NCBI GenBank assembly: GCA_020635695.1
Contig: JACJZH010000005.1
Location: 62,001-126,000, forward strand
Source of the DNA: Flavobacteriales bacterium
GTDB lineage: Bacteria > Bacteroidota > Bacteroidia > Flavobacteriales_F > PHOS-HE28
Direction: 5' to 3'
DNA: 64,000 nt
Positions within the stretch are counted from its first letter, which is position 1; the number at the start of each line of letters is the position of its first letter. The notes beneath the pieces were generated by a model, which ran no database searches, was not told the origin of the DNA, and saw nothing but the letters and a program-made list of their open reading frames with translations. This document shows, in pieces, positions 41,320 to 48,192 of this stretch. The position numbers and the translations under genes were made by a program.

Positions 41320-44313
41320 ATGATCCTCCGGACACTTATTGCCTTGGCCCTGGGCCTGCCGACGCTTGCCCTGGCACAGCCAAACCCCTGCGATGACCTG
41401 GACTCCACCTTCACCTTCAGCTTGGTGGGCGGGAGCACCGTGGTCTTCCAGCCCAACACCTTCAACAACCAGTGGACCTACTTCTGGGAGTTCGGGGATG
41501 GCACCTCCGACTTCGGGCCCATCATCACCCACCAGTACCCGGGACCAACCCTCTTCCAGGCCTGCCTCACCGTCTGGGCCTGGGACCCCTTCACCCAGGA
41601 CACCTGCTTCGCGACCTCCTGCCAACTGGTCGATCTGATCGGGCAGGGAATGCCCTGCGACTCCACCTTCTCCGCACAGATCACCTGGTTCGACCAGGGC
41701 TCCAACATCATCGTGTTCCAAGGCAGTACGAACCTCAACGCCGATGGCTACATCTGGCAGTTCGGGGACGGGGCGCTCGGATACGGGATGTCCACCCAGC
41801 ATTTCTATCAACAGCCTGGGGTCTACCCCGTTTGCCTTGATGCATGGTACTGGAACACGGGAACACAGGACTCCTGCTGGACCTCCACCTGCCTCCAGGT
41901 GGTCGTCGGTGGCGGCGGCAGCGTATGCGACAGCATTCCCCTGCAAGCCGACTTCGCGGCCGCGGTGAACGGCAACCTGGTCCAGTTCACGGACCAGAGC
42001 TTGACCTCCGGATATGGGGCCACCTACCTCTGGGACCTGGGGGACGGGACCACTTCGGTACAGCCTGCCTTCCTTCATCAATATGCCCAATCCGGCACCT
42101 ATCAGGTCTGCCTCACGATCGCCATTGGACCGAACGGCGGAGCGGATTCGTGCTTCGCCTCGTATTGTGAACTCGTCACCATTGGCAGTACGGGACCGTG
42201 TGACAGCCTTGACGCCGGATTCACAGCCGTCGGAGGCCCGGGCGTGAACTTCGCCAATTCGACCATCGACCTGAGTTGGTCCTATTCCTGGGATTTTGGC
42301 GATGGAACGTCAGGGGTTGGGCCCAACCCCTTTCACACGTTCGCTCTTCCTGGCGTATACCAGGTATGTCTGACGGTGTCTACCTGGGACCCCTTCACCC
42401 AGGACACCTGCTTCGCCACCTCCTGCCAACTGGTCGATCTGCTCGGACAGGGCGATCCGTGCGACAGTCTGCAGGCCTGTTTTGTGCCCTCCGTTGCCGG
42501 CCCACAGGCCTTCTTCTTCAACAACTGCTCCTCCTCTCCGGATCCCTTCAACACCCAGTTCCTCTGGGATTTCGGTGACGGGACCTCCAGCACCCAGTTC
42601 GCTCCCATCCACACGTTCCCGCCAGGGGTGTGGGATGTCTGCCTGACGACCAGCTGGCAGAACTGCGTGGATTCACTTTGCCTGACGATCACCGCCACCG
42701 GGGGCGCTCCCTGCGACAGCTCCTTCGTGGCCACCTTCGGGGTGACCTTGAACGGGAACGTGGCCACCTTCTCGGCCAGCTCCGGCGGGCAGGCCAACGG
42801 CTATCTCTGGGACTTTGGCGATGGCACCCAGGGCGGTGGGCAGCTCGTGAACCACGTCTATCCCCCTGGCGGGCCGTACAACGCCTGCCTCCAAGCCTGG
42901 TACTGGAACGGCACCGACACTTGTTGGACCGTCCCGGCCTGCCAACCCGTCGGGCCTTTCTCCCAGAACAACCCCTGCGATGACCTGGACTCCACCTTCA
43001 CCTTCAACCTGGTGGGCGGGAGCACCGTGGTCTTCCAGCCAAACACCTTCAACAACCAGTGGACCTACTTCTGGGAGTTCGGGGATGGAACATCCGACTT
43101 CGGACCCATCATCACCCACCAGTACCCGGGACCAACCCTTTTCCAGGCCTGCCTCACCGTCTGGGCCTGGGACCCCTTCACCCAGGACACCTGCTTCGCG
43201 ACTTCCTGCCAACTGATCGATCTGATCGGGCAGGGCAGCCCTTGCGACAGCATTCCCCTGCAAGCCGACTTCGCGGCCGCGGTGAACGGCAACCTGGTCC
43301 AGTTCACGGACCAGAGCTTGACCTCCGGATATGGGGCCACCTACCTCTGGGACCTGGGGGACGGGACCACTTCGGTACAGCCTGCCTTCCTTCATCAATA
43401 TGCCCAATCCGGCACCTATCAGGTCTGCCTCACGATCGCCATTGGACCGAACGGCGGAGCGGATTCCTGCTTCGCCTCGTATTGTGAACTGGTCACCATT
43501 GGCGGTACAGGACCGTGTGACGACCTGGACTCCACCTTCACCTTCAACCTGGTGGGCGGGAGCACCGTGGTCTTCCAGCCCAACACCTTCAACAACCAGT
43601 GGACCTACTTCTGGGAGTTCGGGGATGGAACATCCGACTTCGGACCCATCATCACCCACCAGTACCCGGGACCAACCCTCTTCCAGGCCTGCCTCACCGT
43701 CTGGGCCTGGGACCCCTTCACCCAGGACACCTGCTTCGCGACCTCCTGCCAACTGGTCGATCTGGTCGGACAGGGCGATCCGTGTGACAGCCTTGGACTG
43801 GTCGCCGACTTCACGTGGATGTCCCAGGGAACGGTGGTCATGTTCGAAGACCTTTCGCAATCCGCCGTGCAGCCGCTATCGTATTTCTGGGAATTCGGGG
43901 ATGGTGGCCTGTCAACGGACCCCGATCCGGCACATACGTACCCGGACACGGCCTCCTACCAGGTGTGCCTCTGGGTGGGCGCATGGACGGGTACGGACAG
44001 TTGCTTTGCGGTGAGCTGCCAACTGGTCTCTCCCGGCAGCAACGGCCCACAGGCTGTTGCCGGGATGGGCTCCGGAACGACCCTGAAGGTCTGGCCCAAC
44101 CCCACGAACGACCTGCTTTTTGTCGAATTGCCGGGCACGGCCGGGCCGTACCTGGTCGAACTCCTTGATCTCCAAGGACGACGCATCCGCTCACGTACGG
44201 GCGTGGCAGGGCTCCGGACGCAATTGGACCTGGGGGACCTGGCCTCCGGCTTCTACCTGGTGCAGCTGCGGGCGGATGGCCTTCGACGCACGATCCGGGT
44301 GCAGCGCCAGTGA
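41320..44313 (+). CDS. Ten-PKD-module secreted protein with T9SS sorting domain
   Basis: A 997-residue surface or secreted protein. The signal peptide (MILRTLIALALGLPTLALAQ) is followed by ten modules of ~85-92 residues, each with the PKD core WEFGDG, WDFGDG or WDLGDG, an H-x-Y/F strand, and a fixed set of cysteines (start CD, end DTCFATSC or similar). The last ~85 residues form a type IX secretion sorting domain (LKVWPNPTNDLLFVELPG, LQGRRIRSRTG, GFYLVQLRADG). Modules 1, 7 and 9 are nearly identical, as are modules 3 and 8, also at DNA level. The ATG at 41320 is preferred; the ATG at 41245 lies within the tRNA terminator. Likely role: adhesion or surface layer. Confidence 0.88.
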   Translation: MILRTLIALALGLPTLALAQPNPCDDLDSTFTFSLVGGSTVVFQPNTFNNQWTYFWEFGDGTSDFGPIITHQYPGPTLFQACLTVWAWDPFTQDTCFATSCQLVDLIGQGMPCDSTFSAQITWFDQGSNIIVFQGSTNLNADGYIWQFGDGALGYGMSTQHFYQQPGVYPVCLDAWYWNTGTQDSCWTSTCLQVVVGGGGSVCDSIPLQADFAAAVNGNLVQFTDQSLTSGYGATYLWDLGDGTTSVQPAFLHQYAQSGTYQVCLTIAIGPNGGADSCFASYCELVTIGSTGPCDSLDAGFTAVGGPGVNFANSTIDLSWSYSWDFGDGTSGVGPNPFHTFALPGVYQVCLTVSTWDPFTQDTCFATSCQLVDLLGQGDPCDSLQACFVPSVAGPQAFFFNNCSSSPDPFNTQFLWDFGDGTSSTQFAPIHTFPPGVWDVCLTTSWQNCVDSLCLTITATGGAPCDSSFVATFGVTLNGNVATFSASSGGQANGYLWDFGDGTQGGGQLVNHVYPPGGPYNACLQAWYWNGTDTCWTVPACQPVGPFSQNNPCDDLDSTFTFNLVGGSTVVFQPNTFNNQWTYFWEFGDGTSDFGPIITHQYPGPTLFQACLTVWAWDPFTQDTCFATSCQLIDLIGQGSPCDSIPLQADFAAAVNGNLVQFTDQSLTSGYGATYLWDLGDGTTSVQPAFLHQYAQSGTYQVCLTIAIGPNGGADSCFASYCELVTIGGTGPCDDLDSTFTFNLVGGSTVVFQPNTFNNQWTYFWEFGDGTSDFGPIITHQYPGPTLFQACLTVWAWDPFTQDTCFATSCQLVDLVGQGDPCDSLGLVADFTWMSQGTVVMFEDLSQSAVQPLSYFWEFGDGGLSTDPDPAHTYPDTASYQVCLWVGAWTGTDSCFAVSCQLVSPGSNGPQAVAGMGSGTTLKVWPNPTNDLLFVELPGTAGPYLVELLDLQGRRIRSRTGVAGLRTQLDLGDLASGFYLVQLRADGLRRTIRVQRQ
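41383..41651 (+). repeat. PKD repeat type A, copy 1
   Basis: About 269 nt coding for PKD module 1 (DDLDSTFTFSLVGG to VDLIGQG). It is nearly identical at DNA level to the copies at 42970-43238 and 43519-43783. Confidence 0.85.
41926..42203 (+). repeat. PKD repeat type B, copy 1
   Basis: About 278 nt coding for module 3 (CDSIPLQADFAAAVNG to VTIGSTGPCD). It differs from copy 2 at 43243-43520 by only about four bases. Confidence 0.85.
42970..43238 (+). repeat. PKD repeat type A, copy 2
   Basis: Codes for module 7. It is followed directly by type B copy 2 and type A copy 3, so A-B-A stand in tandem. Confidence 0.85.
43243..43520 (+). repeat. PKD repeat type B, copy 2
   Basis: Codes for module 8 and lies between type A copies 2 and 3. 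Confidence 0.85.
43519..43783 (+). repeat. PKD repeat type A, copy 3
   Basis: Codes for module 9. Its 3' end (GGACAGGGCGATCCGTGTGA) instead resembles the end of module 4 (around 42444-42465), so the repeats look mosaic. Confidence 0.8.
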
Positions 44314-44318
44314 TCGAG

Positions 44319-45098
44319 TCAGCGCCGGCCCCTCTCCAGGCGCCGGAATTCGCTGTTCCAGTTCATGCGCAGGTTCACCAGCTTGAAGAAGAGCACCTCC
44401 CCCAGGACCCTTCTCAGCCAGTGGGGCCGCCTGGAACTTCCACCGCCCGGTTTCCAGGTTCCTTTCGCGTGGTGCCGGGCATAATTGGCCGTCGCGCCGT
44501 AGCCCGGTACGATGAAGTATTCCTTGGGCAGGATGCGGATCCCGTCCCCGATGTACTGTTCCCGATTGTTCAGACGCAGGGCCGGATACGTGTCGATCAT
44601 ATGGCGCGTCCAGTAGATGTTGCTCACCTGGCAGCCATCCATGTGGTCGAACTTGCCCAGAATGGCCCGGATCAGTGGATGGCCCGGTTCCGCCCCGATC
44701 AAACAGGTCGAAAGGAATGAATCGAACTCAAAGGAGAAGAAGCAGCGATCCCGAAGAAAAGGGACAAGGCTCTTGCGAAGCTCCACATCCGTGTCCAGAT
44801 AGATCCCGCCTTGCTCTTCCAACACCTTGAACCGGACATAATCGCTGGCGAAGGAGAACCGGCCCTCGGCATGGGTCCGTTGCATCCAGGGGTGTTGCTG
44901 GACATCGAACGTCCGCTCATTCCATTCCTTGATCTCGAAGTCGGGAAGGACTCGGTGCCAGCCTTCGATCAACCGCTTGGCATCATCAGGTAGCGGTCGA
45001 CCTCCCAGCCACACATAATGGGCCAGTCGGGGAATGCGCTCAACGCTCGGGGCAGGCCCGGCCGGTGGTCGCGATGTATCCTGTCCCAAGGAGCTCAT
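44319..45098 (-). CDS. GT32-type glycosyltransferase (DXD sugar-binding)
   Basis: A 259-residue glycosyltransferase. After a proline-rich leader, RIPRLAHYVWLGGRPLPDD, then GWHRVLPDFEIKEWNERTFD and FASDYVRFKVLEEQGGIYLD lead to the DXD motif D102-T-D104, which binds the metal and nucleotide sugar. This is the Gly_transf_sug/OCH1-like (GT32) pattern found in capsular and surface polysaccharide synthesis. It has no transmembrane helix and is probably peripheral to the inner membrane. It converges on the ten-PKD gene with only 5 nt between the stops, so a role in glycosylating surface material is attractive but unproven. Confidence 0.88.
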   Translation of the reverse strand: MSSLGQDTSRPPAGPAPSVERIPRLAHYVWLGGRPLPDDAKRLIEGWHRVLPDFEIKEWNERTFDVQQHPWMQRTHAEGRFSFASDYVRFKVLEEQGGIYLDTDVELRKSLVPFLRDRCFFSFEFDSFLSTCLIGAEPGHPLIRAILGKFDHMDGCQVSNIYWTRHMIDTYPALRLNNREQYIGDGIRILPKEYFIVPGYGATANYARHHAKGTWKPGGGSSRRPHWLRRVLGEVLFFKLVNLRMNWNSEFRRLERGRR

Positions 45099-45148
45099 TC
45101 CATCGACAAGCGGCTCAACGGGCTCGACAGAACGCCCATTTCCATCGT

Positions 45149-45156
45149 CGAAGGTA
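45149..45156 (-). promoter_or_regulatory. -7-like box of GT32 gene
   Basis: TACCTTCG on the minus strand, 50 nt before the ATG at 45098. Confidence 0.4.
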
Positions 45157-45188
45157 GTTTTTCTGCCGGACCCGTTCTGGCATGAATG

Positions 45189-45218
45189 AGGAAGGGCCGG
45201 CAGCTGCCGGCCCTTCCT
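45189..45218. terminator. Perfect 15-bp palindrome, likely terminator of the ssb genes
   Basis: A perfect inverted repeat without loop bases, AGGAAGGGCCGGCAG / CTGCCGGCCCTTCCT, 26 nt after the ssb stop at 45245 on the minus strand. There is no T-run on either side, so it may act as a hairpin stop, an RNA-stabilising structure or a protein-binding palindrome. Confidence 0.6.
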
Positions 45219-45244
45219 GGTCCACGTGAGGAGGCTCCTTCGCC

Positions 45245-45592
45245 TCAGGCTGCCGCCTTCTTCGAGGGCAGCAGCTGGAAGTCGCTCAACACCACCTCCG
45301 TCACGTAACGCTTCACGCCATCGCGACCCTCATAGGTCCGGTGCACCAACCGGCCTTCCAGGGCCACCGGCATCCCTTTGCGCAGCAGGCGCTCCACCAT
45401 GTCGGCCGTACGGCCCCAGGCCACGATCGTGTGCCATTGGGTGTCCGTCACCTTCGTTCCCTCCTTGTTCGTGTACGTGTCGTGGGTCGCGATGCTCATG
45501 CGGGCCACTTTCCGCCCCTTGGCGATCTCACGCACTTCAGGATCGAACCCCAGGTTGCCGATCAACTGCACTTTGTTCTTCAACGTCTTCAT
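45245..45592 (-). CDS. ssb: Short single-stranded DNA-binding protein (paralogue 1)
   Basis: A 115-residue OB-fold SSB. NKVQLIGNLGFDPEVREIAK and VARMSIATHDTY, then QWHTIVAWGRTADMVERLL and VALEGRLVHRTYEGRDG, are the canonical strands. The protein stops at DFQLLPSKKAAA, so the flexible linker and acidic C-terminal tip used by normal SSBs to recruit partners are absent. It lies 47 nt downstream of a second SSB of the same type (118 residues), and the two are clearly paralogues. Confidence 0.92.
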   Translation of the reverse strand: MKTLKNKVQLIGNLGFDPEVREIAKGRKVARMSIATHDTYTNKEGTKVTDTQWHTIVAWGRTADMVERLLRKGMPVALEGRLVHRTYEGRDGVKRYVTEVVLSDFQLLPSKKAAA

Positions 45593-45639
45593 GGCTTACG
45601 GGTTTGTCGTTGTTCGTTGTAGTTCGTTCGGGTCTGGCC

Positions 45640-45996
45640 TTATTCCGCGGCCACGGCGGGTTTGGTGCCCATGAGCTGGAACTCGTTCATCACCACCTCG
45701 GTCATGTAGCGCTTCTGGCCGTCCTTGGTCTCGTAGCTGCGATGCACCAGGCGACCTTCCAGGGCGACCTTGCTGCCTTTCTTCAACAGCTGGGAGGCCC
45801 GCTCGGCGGTGAGGCCCCAGGCCACCACGGCGTGCCACTGCACATCCTCCTTCCAATCGCCGTCCGGGCCCTTGAAGCGCTCGGAGGTGGCCACGCTCAT
45901 CCGGGCCACCCGCCCTCCTTTCGCCAGCTCCCGCATCTCGGGGTCCTTGCCCAGGTTGCCGATCAACTGCACTTTGTTCTTCATCGTCGTGTTCAT
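45640..45996 (-). CDS. ssb: Short single-stranded DNA-binding protein (paralogue 2)
   Basis: A 118-residue OB-fold SSB: MKNKVQLIGNLGKDPEMREL, VARMSVATSERFKGPDG, QWHAVVAWGLTAERASQLLK and VALEGRLVHRSYETKDGQKR. It ends FQLMGTKPAVAAE, with no acidic D-x-P-F tip. It is the first gene of the pair, with a CAGTTTTG box 61 nt upstream. Short SSBs in other bacteria often act in recombination or natural transformation rather than replication, so the main replicative SSB is probably encoded elsewhere. An ATG four codons downstream (45984) is an alternative start. Confidence 0.92.
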   Translation of the reverse strand: MNTTMKNKVQLIGNLGKDPEMRELAKGGRVARMSVATSERFKGPDGDWKEDVQWHAVVAWGLTAERASQLLKKGSKVALEGRLVHRSYETKDGQKRYMTEVVMNEFQLMGTKPAVAAE

Positions 45997-46057
45997 GATT
46001 CCTGTGTGTGTTTGGGTTGGACTTGAACGCTGGCCGGCTTTCCGACCGTTGACGATG

Positions 46058-46065
46058 CAAAACTG
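46058..46065 (-). promoter_or_regulatory. Possible -7-like box of the ssb pair
   Basis: CAGTTTTG on the minus strand, 61 nt before the ATG at 45996. The first base differs from TAnnTTTG. Confidence 0.35.
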
Positions 46066-46194
46066 GAGGCACCTCTTCCCCTGATCCGGTGAGTTGTCAT
46101 TTGTAGTCGTTTGCAGCCGTTTGTCAACCGGATGCTGTCGGTTGCTTTACGGCTTTGCTCCGACTCGGCCAGCGCCCCTCCAGACCGGCCTTCA

Positions 46195-46202
46195 TAGCTT
46201 TA
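46195..46202 (+). promoter_or_regulatory. Possible -7-like box of the sigma-factor operon
   Basis: TAGCTTTA, one base off TAnnTTTG, 81 nt before the proposed TTG start at 46284. Confidence 0.3.
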
Positions 46203-46283
46203 GGGGAAGCCACCGGTGGCCTTGGCCGGGTACGGGCAGCGTTGCGCGGTCCGGACGCGTCCTATCCCTGGCGGAACGAACCC

Positions 46284-46856
46284 TTGAGGGCCAACGACCT
46301 GAGCGATCAGCAGCTCGTGGAGGGCTGTCTGCGCAACGAGCCCCGTTGCGAAGAGGCGCTCTATGCGCGTTTCTCCGGCAGGATGTACGCCATCTGCCTG
46401 CGTTACGCGAGACATCACCTGGAGGCCCAGGACCTGCTACAGGACGGGTTCATCAAGGTGTTCGAGAAGTTGTCCAGCTTCCGGCTGGAGGGCTCCCTGG
46501 AGGGATGGGTGCGTCGGATCATGGTACATACGGCCATCAATCAATACCGGAAGAAGGCGTTCCAGAATGAACGCTTCGGATACGAGGAACTGCCCGAATC
46601 GCCGGTGGCCCCGCTGGCCCTGGAGCGACTGGGCCGGGAGGAGTTGTTGACCCTGGTGGAGGGGTTGCCGGACGGCTACAGACTGGTCTTCAACCTCTAC
46701 GCCATCGAGGGATACGATCATCGGGAGATAGCGGAGCTGCTGGGCATCGGGGAAAGCACATCGCGAAGCCAGCTGGCAAAGGCCAGGCGCATGCTCCAGC
46801 AGCGTATGGGAACACATGCAGTACATCATCATGCAGGACAAGCATCCGATCGATGA
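46284..46856 (+). CDS. ECF-type RNA polymerase sigma factor
   Basis: A 190-residue sigma-70-family factor of the extracytoplasmic-function group. Region 2 is LVEGCLRNEPRCEEALYARF, then MYAICLRYARHHLEAQDLLQ and DGFIKVFEKLSSFRLEGSLE. Region 4 is LVEGLPDGYRLVFNLYAIEG followed by the helix-turn-helix DHREIAELLGIGESTSRSQL. No ATG is available before the conserved domain; a TTG at 46284 gives MRANDLSDQQ, a normal ECF start. The next gene, a membrane protein of anti-sigma type, overlaps its 3' end, which is usual for sigma/anti-sigma pairs. Confidence 0.88.
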   Translation: MRANDLSDQQLVEGCLRNEPRCEEALYARFSGRMYAICLRYARHHLEAQDLLQDGFIKVFEKLSSFRLEGSLEGWVRRIMVHTAINQYRKKAFQNERFGYEELPESPVAPLALERLGREELLTLVEGLPDGYRLVFNLYAIEGYDHREIAELLGIGESTSRSQLAKARRMLQQRMGTHAVHHHAGQASDR

Positions 46857-48192
46857 GCTCTTCCGGCAGGGCCTGGAAGGGGCCTCGGTGACACCGCCGC
46901 CATCCGTGTGGGCCGGTGTGCAGCGCTCCCGCGGCCGTGGTGGCTGGCGGCGGAAGGCCCTTGCAGGCATTCTGCTCCTGGGTCTGGGCGCAGCGACCTG
47001 GTCCATTGTACGCCAGTGGGGGCCAGGCAACATCGAAGCCGATGGCCTCGTTGGCCATGCGTTCGTTGACCACCAAGGCTCCTTCGCCACCGACCAACAG
47101 GGGCGACAGGGAAGGAGCCCCGTCGCTTCGACCGACACCGGCCCGACACCCTCCATTGCCTCGGTCGAGAAGAGGTCCGAAAAGGGTCTGACCGAGCACG
47201 GAATGACTGCGGTGGAAGAGCCTACTGGGGCTGGTCGACCGGACAAGTCCAGCGCAATTGAAGCACCCGCCCCTGGTACCCACCAAATCATGGAGCGCAT
47301 GGTGCCGTCCGGGGCAGGAGATGAGGTTCCCCCGGCACCACAGGTTGAGCGCCCCACCGCCGACGACGGGAATGGCCCGATGGATAAGGAGACGCTCCAA
47401 AGGCTCTTCCTGCTTCCTGTCGGGACCGGCCTGGGGCCAGCCACTCCACGAGACGCCCGGCCGGAGCCCTTCGTACTGCGTCCTGCCGATCTGTGGGTAT
47501 CGGCGGAAGTCGGCCTGTTCCGCTGGGATCAGCGTCATGTTGGTGACGACGCCGCGCTGGCCGCCGACCGTGACCGTAGTCTTTCGCCTGGGCGGGAGAT
47601 GGGGGCCGGCATCCTGGTGGGCAGGACCTGGAGGAACGGTCTTCGACTCGGCATCGGGGTTTCGCGGCATGCCGGCGAGCACGCGTTCGTCCACGATACC
47701 CGCAAGGACAGCATTGCCTGGGACGTACTCGAGAACGTGGTCGTACTCGACACCCTGGTCATCGCCCAGGCCACCGACTCGGTGGGGACCATCTACGCTC
47801 GGGCGAGCAGGACCACCGGCACCACCCGGCTCGAGTCGTGGGTGGTCCCAGTGGAGGTGGGCTGGGGCCTGCGCAAGGGGCGCTGGAGCCTGGAACTGCT
47901 GGCGGGGTTGGCCTGGGAACGACGGCGGTGGGCCGGTGGGCCGATGATGGTCCGAACGGCTGAAGGGGGCGTCAGCGGTACGTCCTACGCCAATGAGACC
48001 ACCCTGCGGTATGACGTGTTCGGTCTACGGGCCGGTCTCATGGCGGGGTTCTGGCCCTCCGAACGCCTCCTGATCTCGGCAGGCCCCTGGCATGATCGAG
48101 GCGTCGTGTCCACCTCCGACGAGGGTTCCTTGCACCGCAGGACCGGTGGCCGGTTGCGATTGACCTACCTGCTTGAACGACCCGGCCGATGA
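46831..48192 (+). CDS. Putative anti-sigma/membrane protein with barrel-like C-terminus
   Basis: A 453-residue protein. The cytoplasmic N-terminus (MQDKHPIDELFRQGLEGASV, then TPPPSVWAGV) matches the short sigma-binding-type segment seen in Bacteroidota proteins next to ECF sigma factors. One transmembrane helix follows (residues ~42-60). A ~130-residue proline- and charge-rich periplasmic linker leads to ~240 residues of beta-strand pattern (LWVSAEVGLFRW, GAGILVGRTWRNGLRLGIGV, VPVEVGWGLRKGRWSLELLA) that looks like an outer-membrane barrel. The start overlaps the sigma gene by 26 nt (an ATG at 46816 is an alternative), and the stop overlaps the PKD gene in ATGA. Confidence 0.7.
   Translation: MQDKHPIDELFRQGLEGASVTPPPSVWAGVQRSRGRGGWRRKALAGILLLGLGAATWSIVRQWGPGNIEADGLVGHAFVDHQGSFATDQQGRQGRSPVASTDTGPTPSIASVEKRSEKGLTEHGMTAVEEPTGAGRPDKSSAIEAPAPGTHQIMERMVPSGAGDEVPPAPQVERPTADDGNGPMDKETLQRLFLLPVGTGLGPATPRDARPEPFVLRPADLWVSAEVGLFRWDQRHVGDDAALAADRDRSLSPGREMGAGILVGRTWRNGLRLGIGVSRHAGEHAFVHDTRKDSIAWDVLENVVVLDTLVIAQATDSVGTIYARASRTTGTTRLESWVVPVEVGWGLRKGRWSLELLAGLAWERRRWAGGPMMVRTAEGGVSGTSYANETTLRYDVFGLRAGLMAGFWPSERLLISAGPWHDRGVVSTSDEGSLHRRTGGRLRLTYLLERPGR

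Noticed and set aside
41383..43783. CRISPR array
   Set aside because: Repeats are ~265-280 nt, coding and in frame; they are protein modules, not short direct repeats with spacers.
46155..46283. N-terminal extension of the sigma factor from a TTG at 46155
   Set aside because: The extension has no ECF similarity and overlaps the promoter-like box at 46195-46202.
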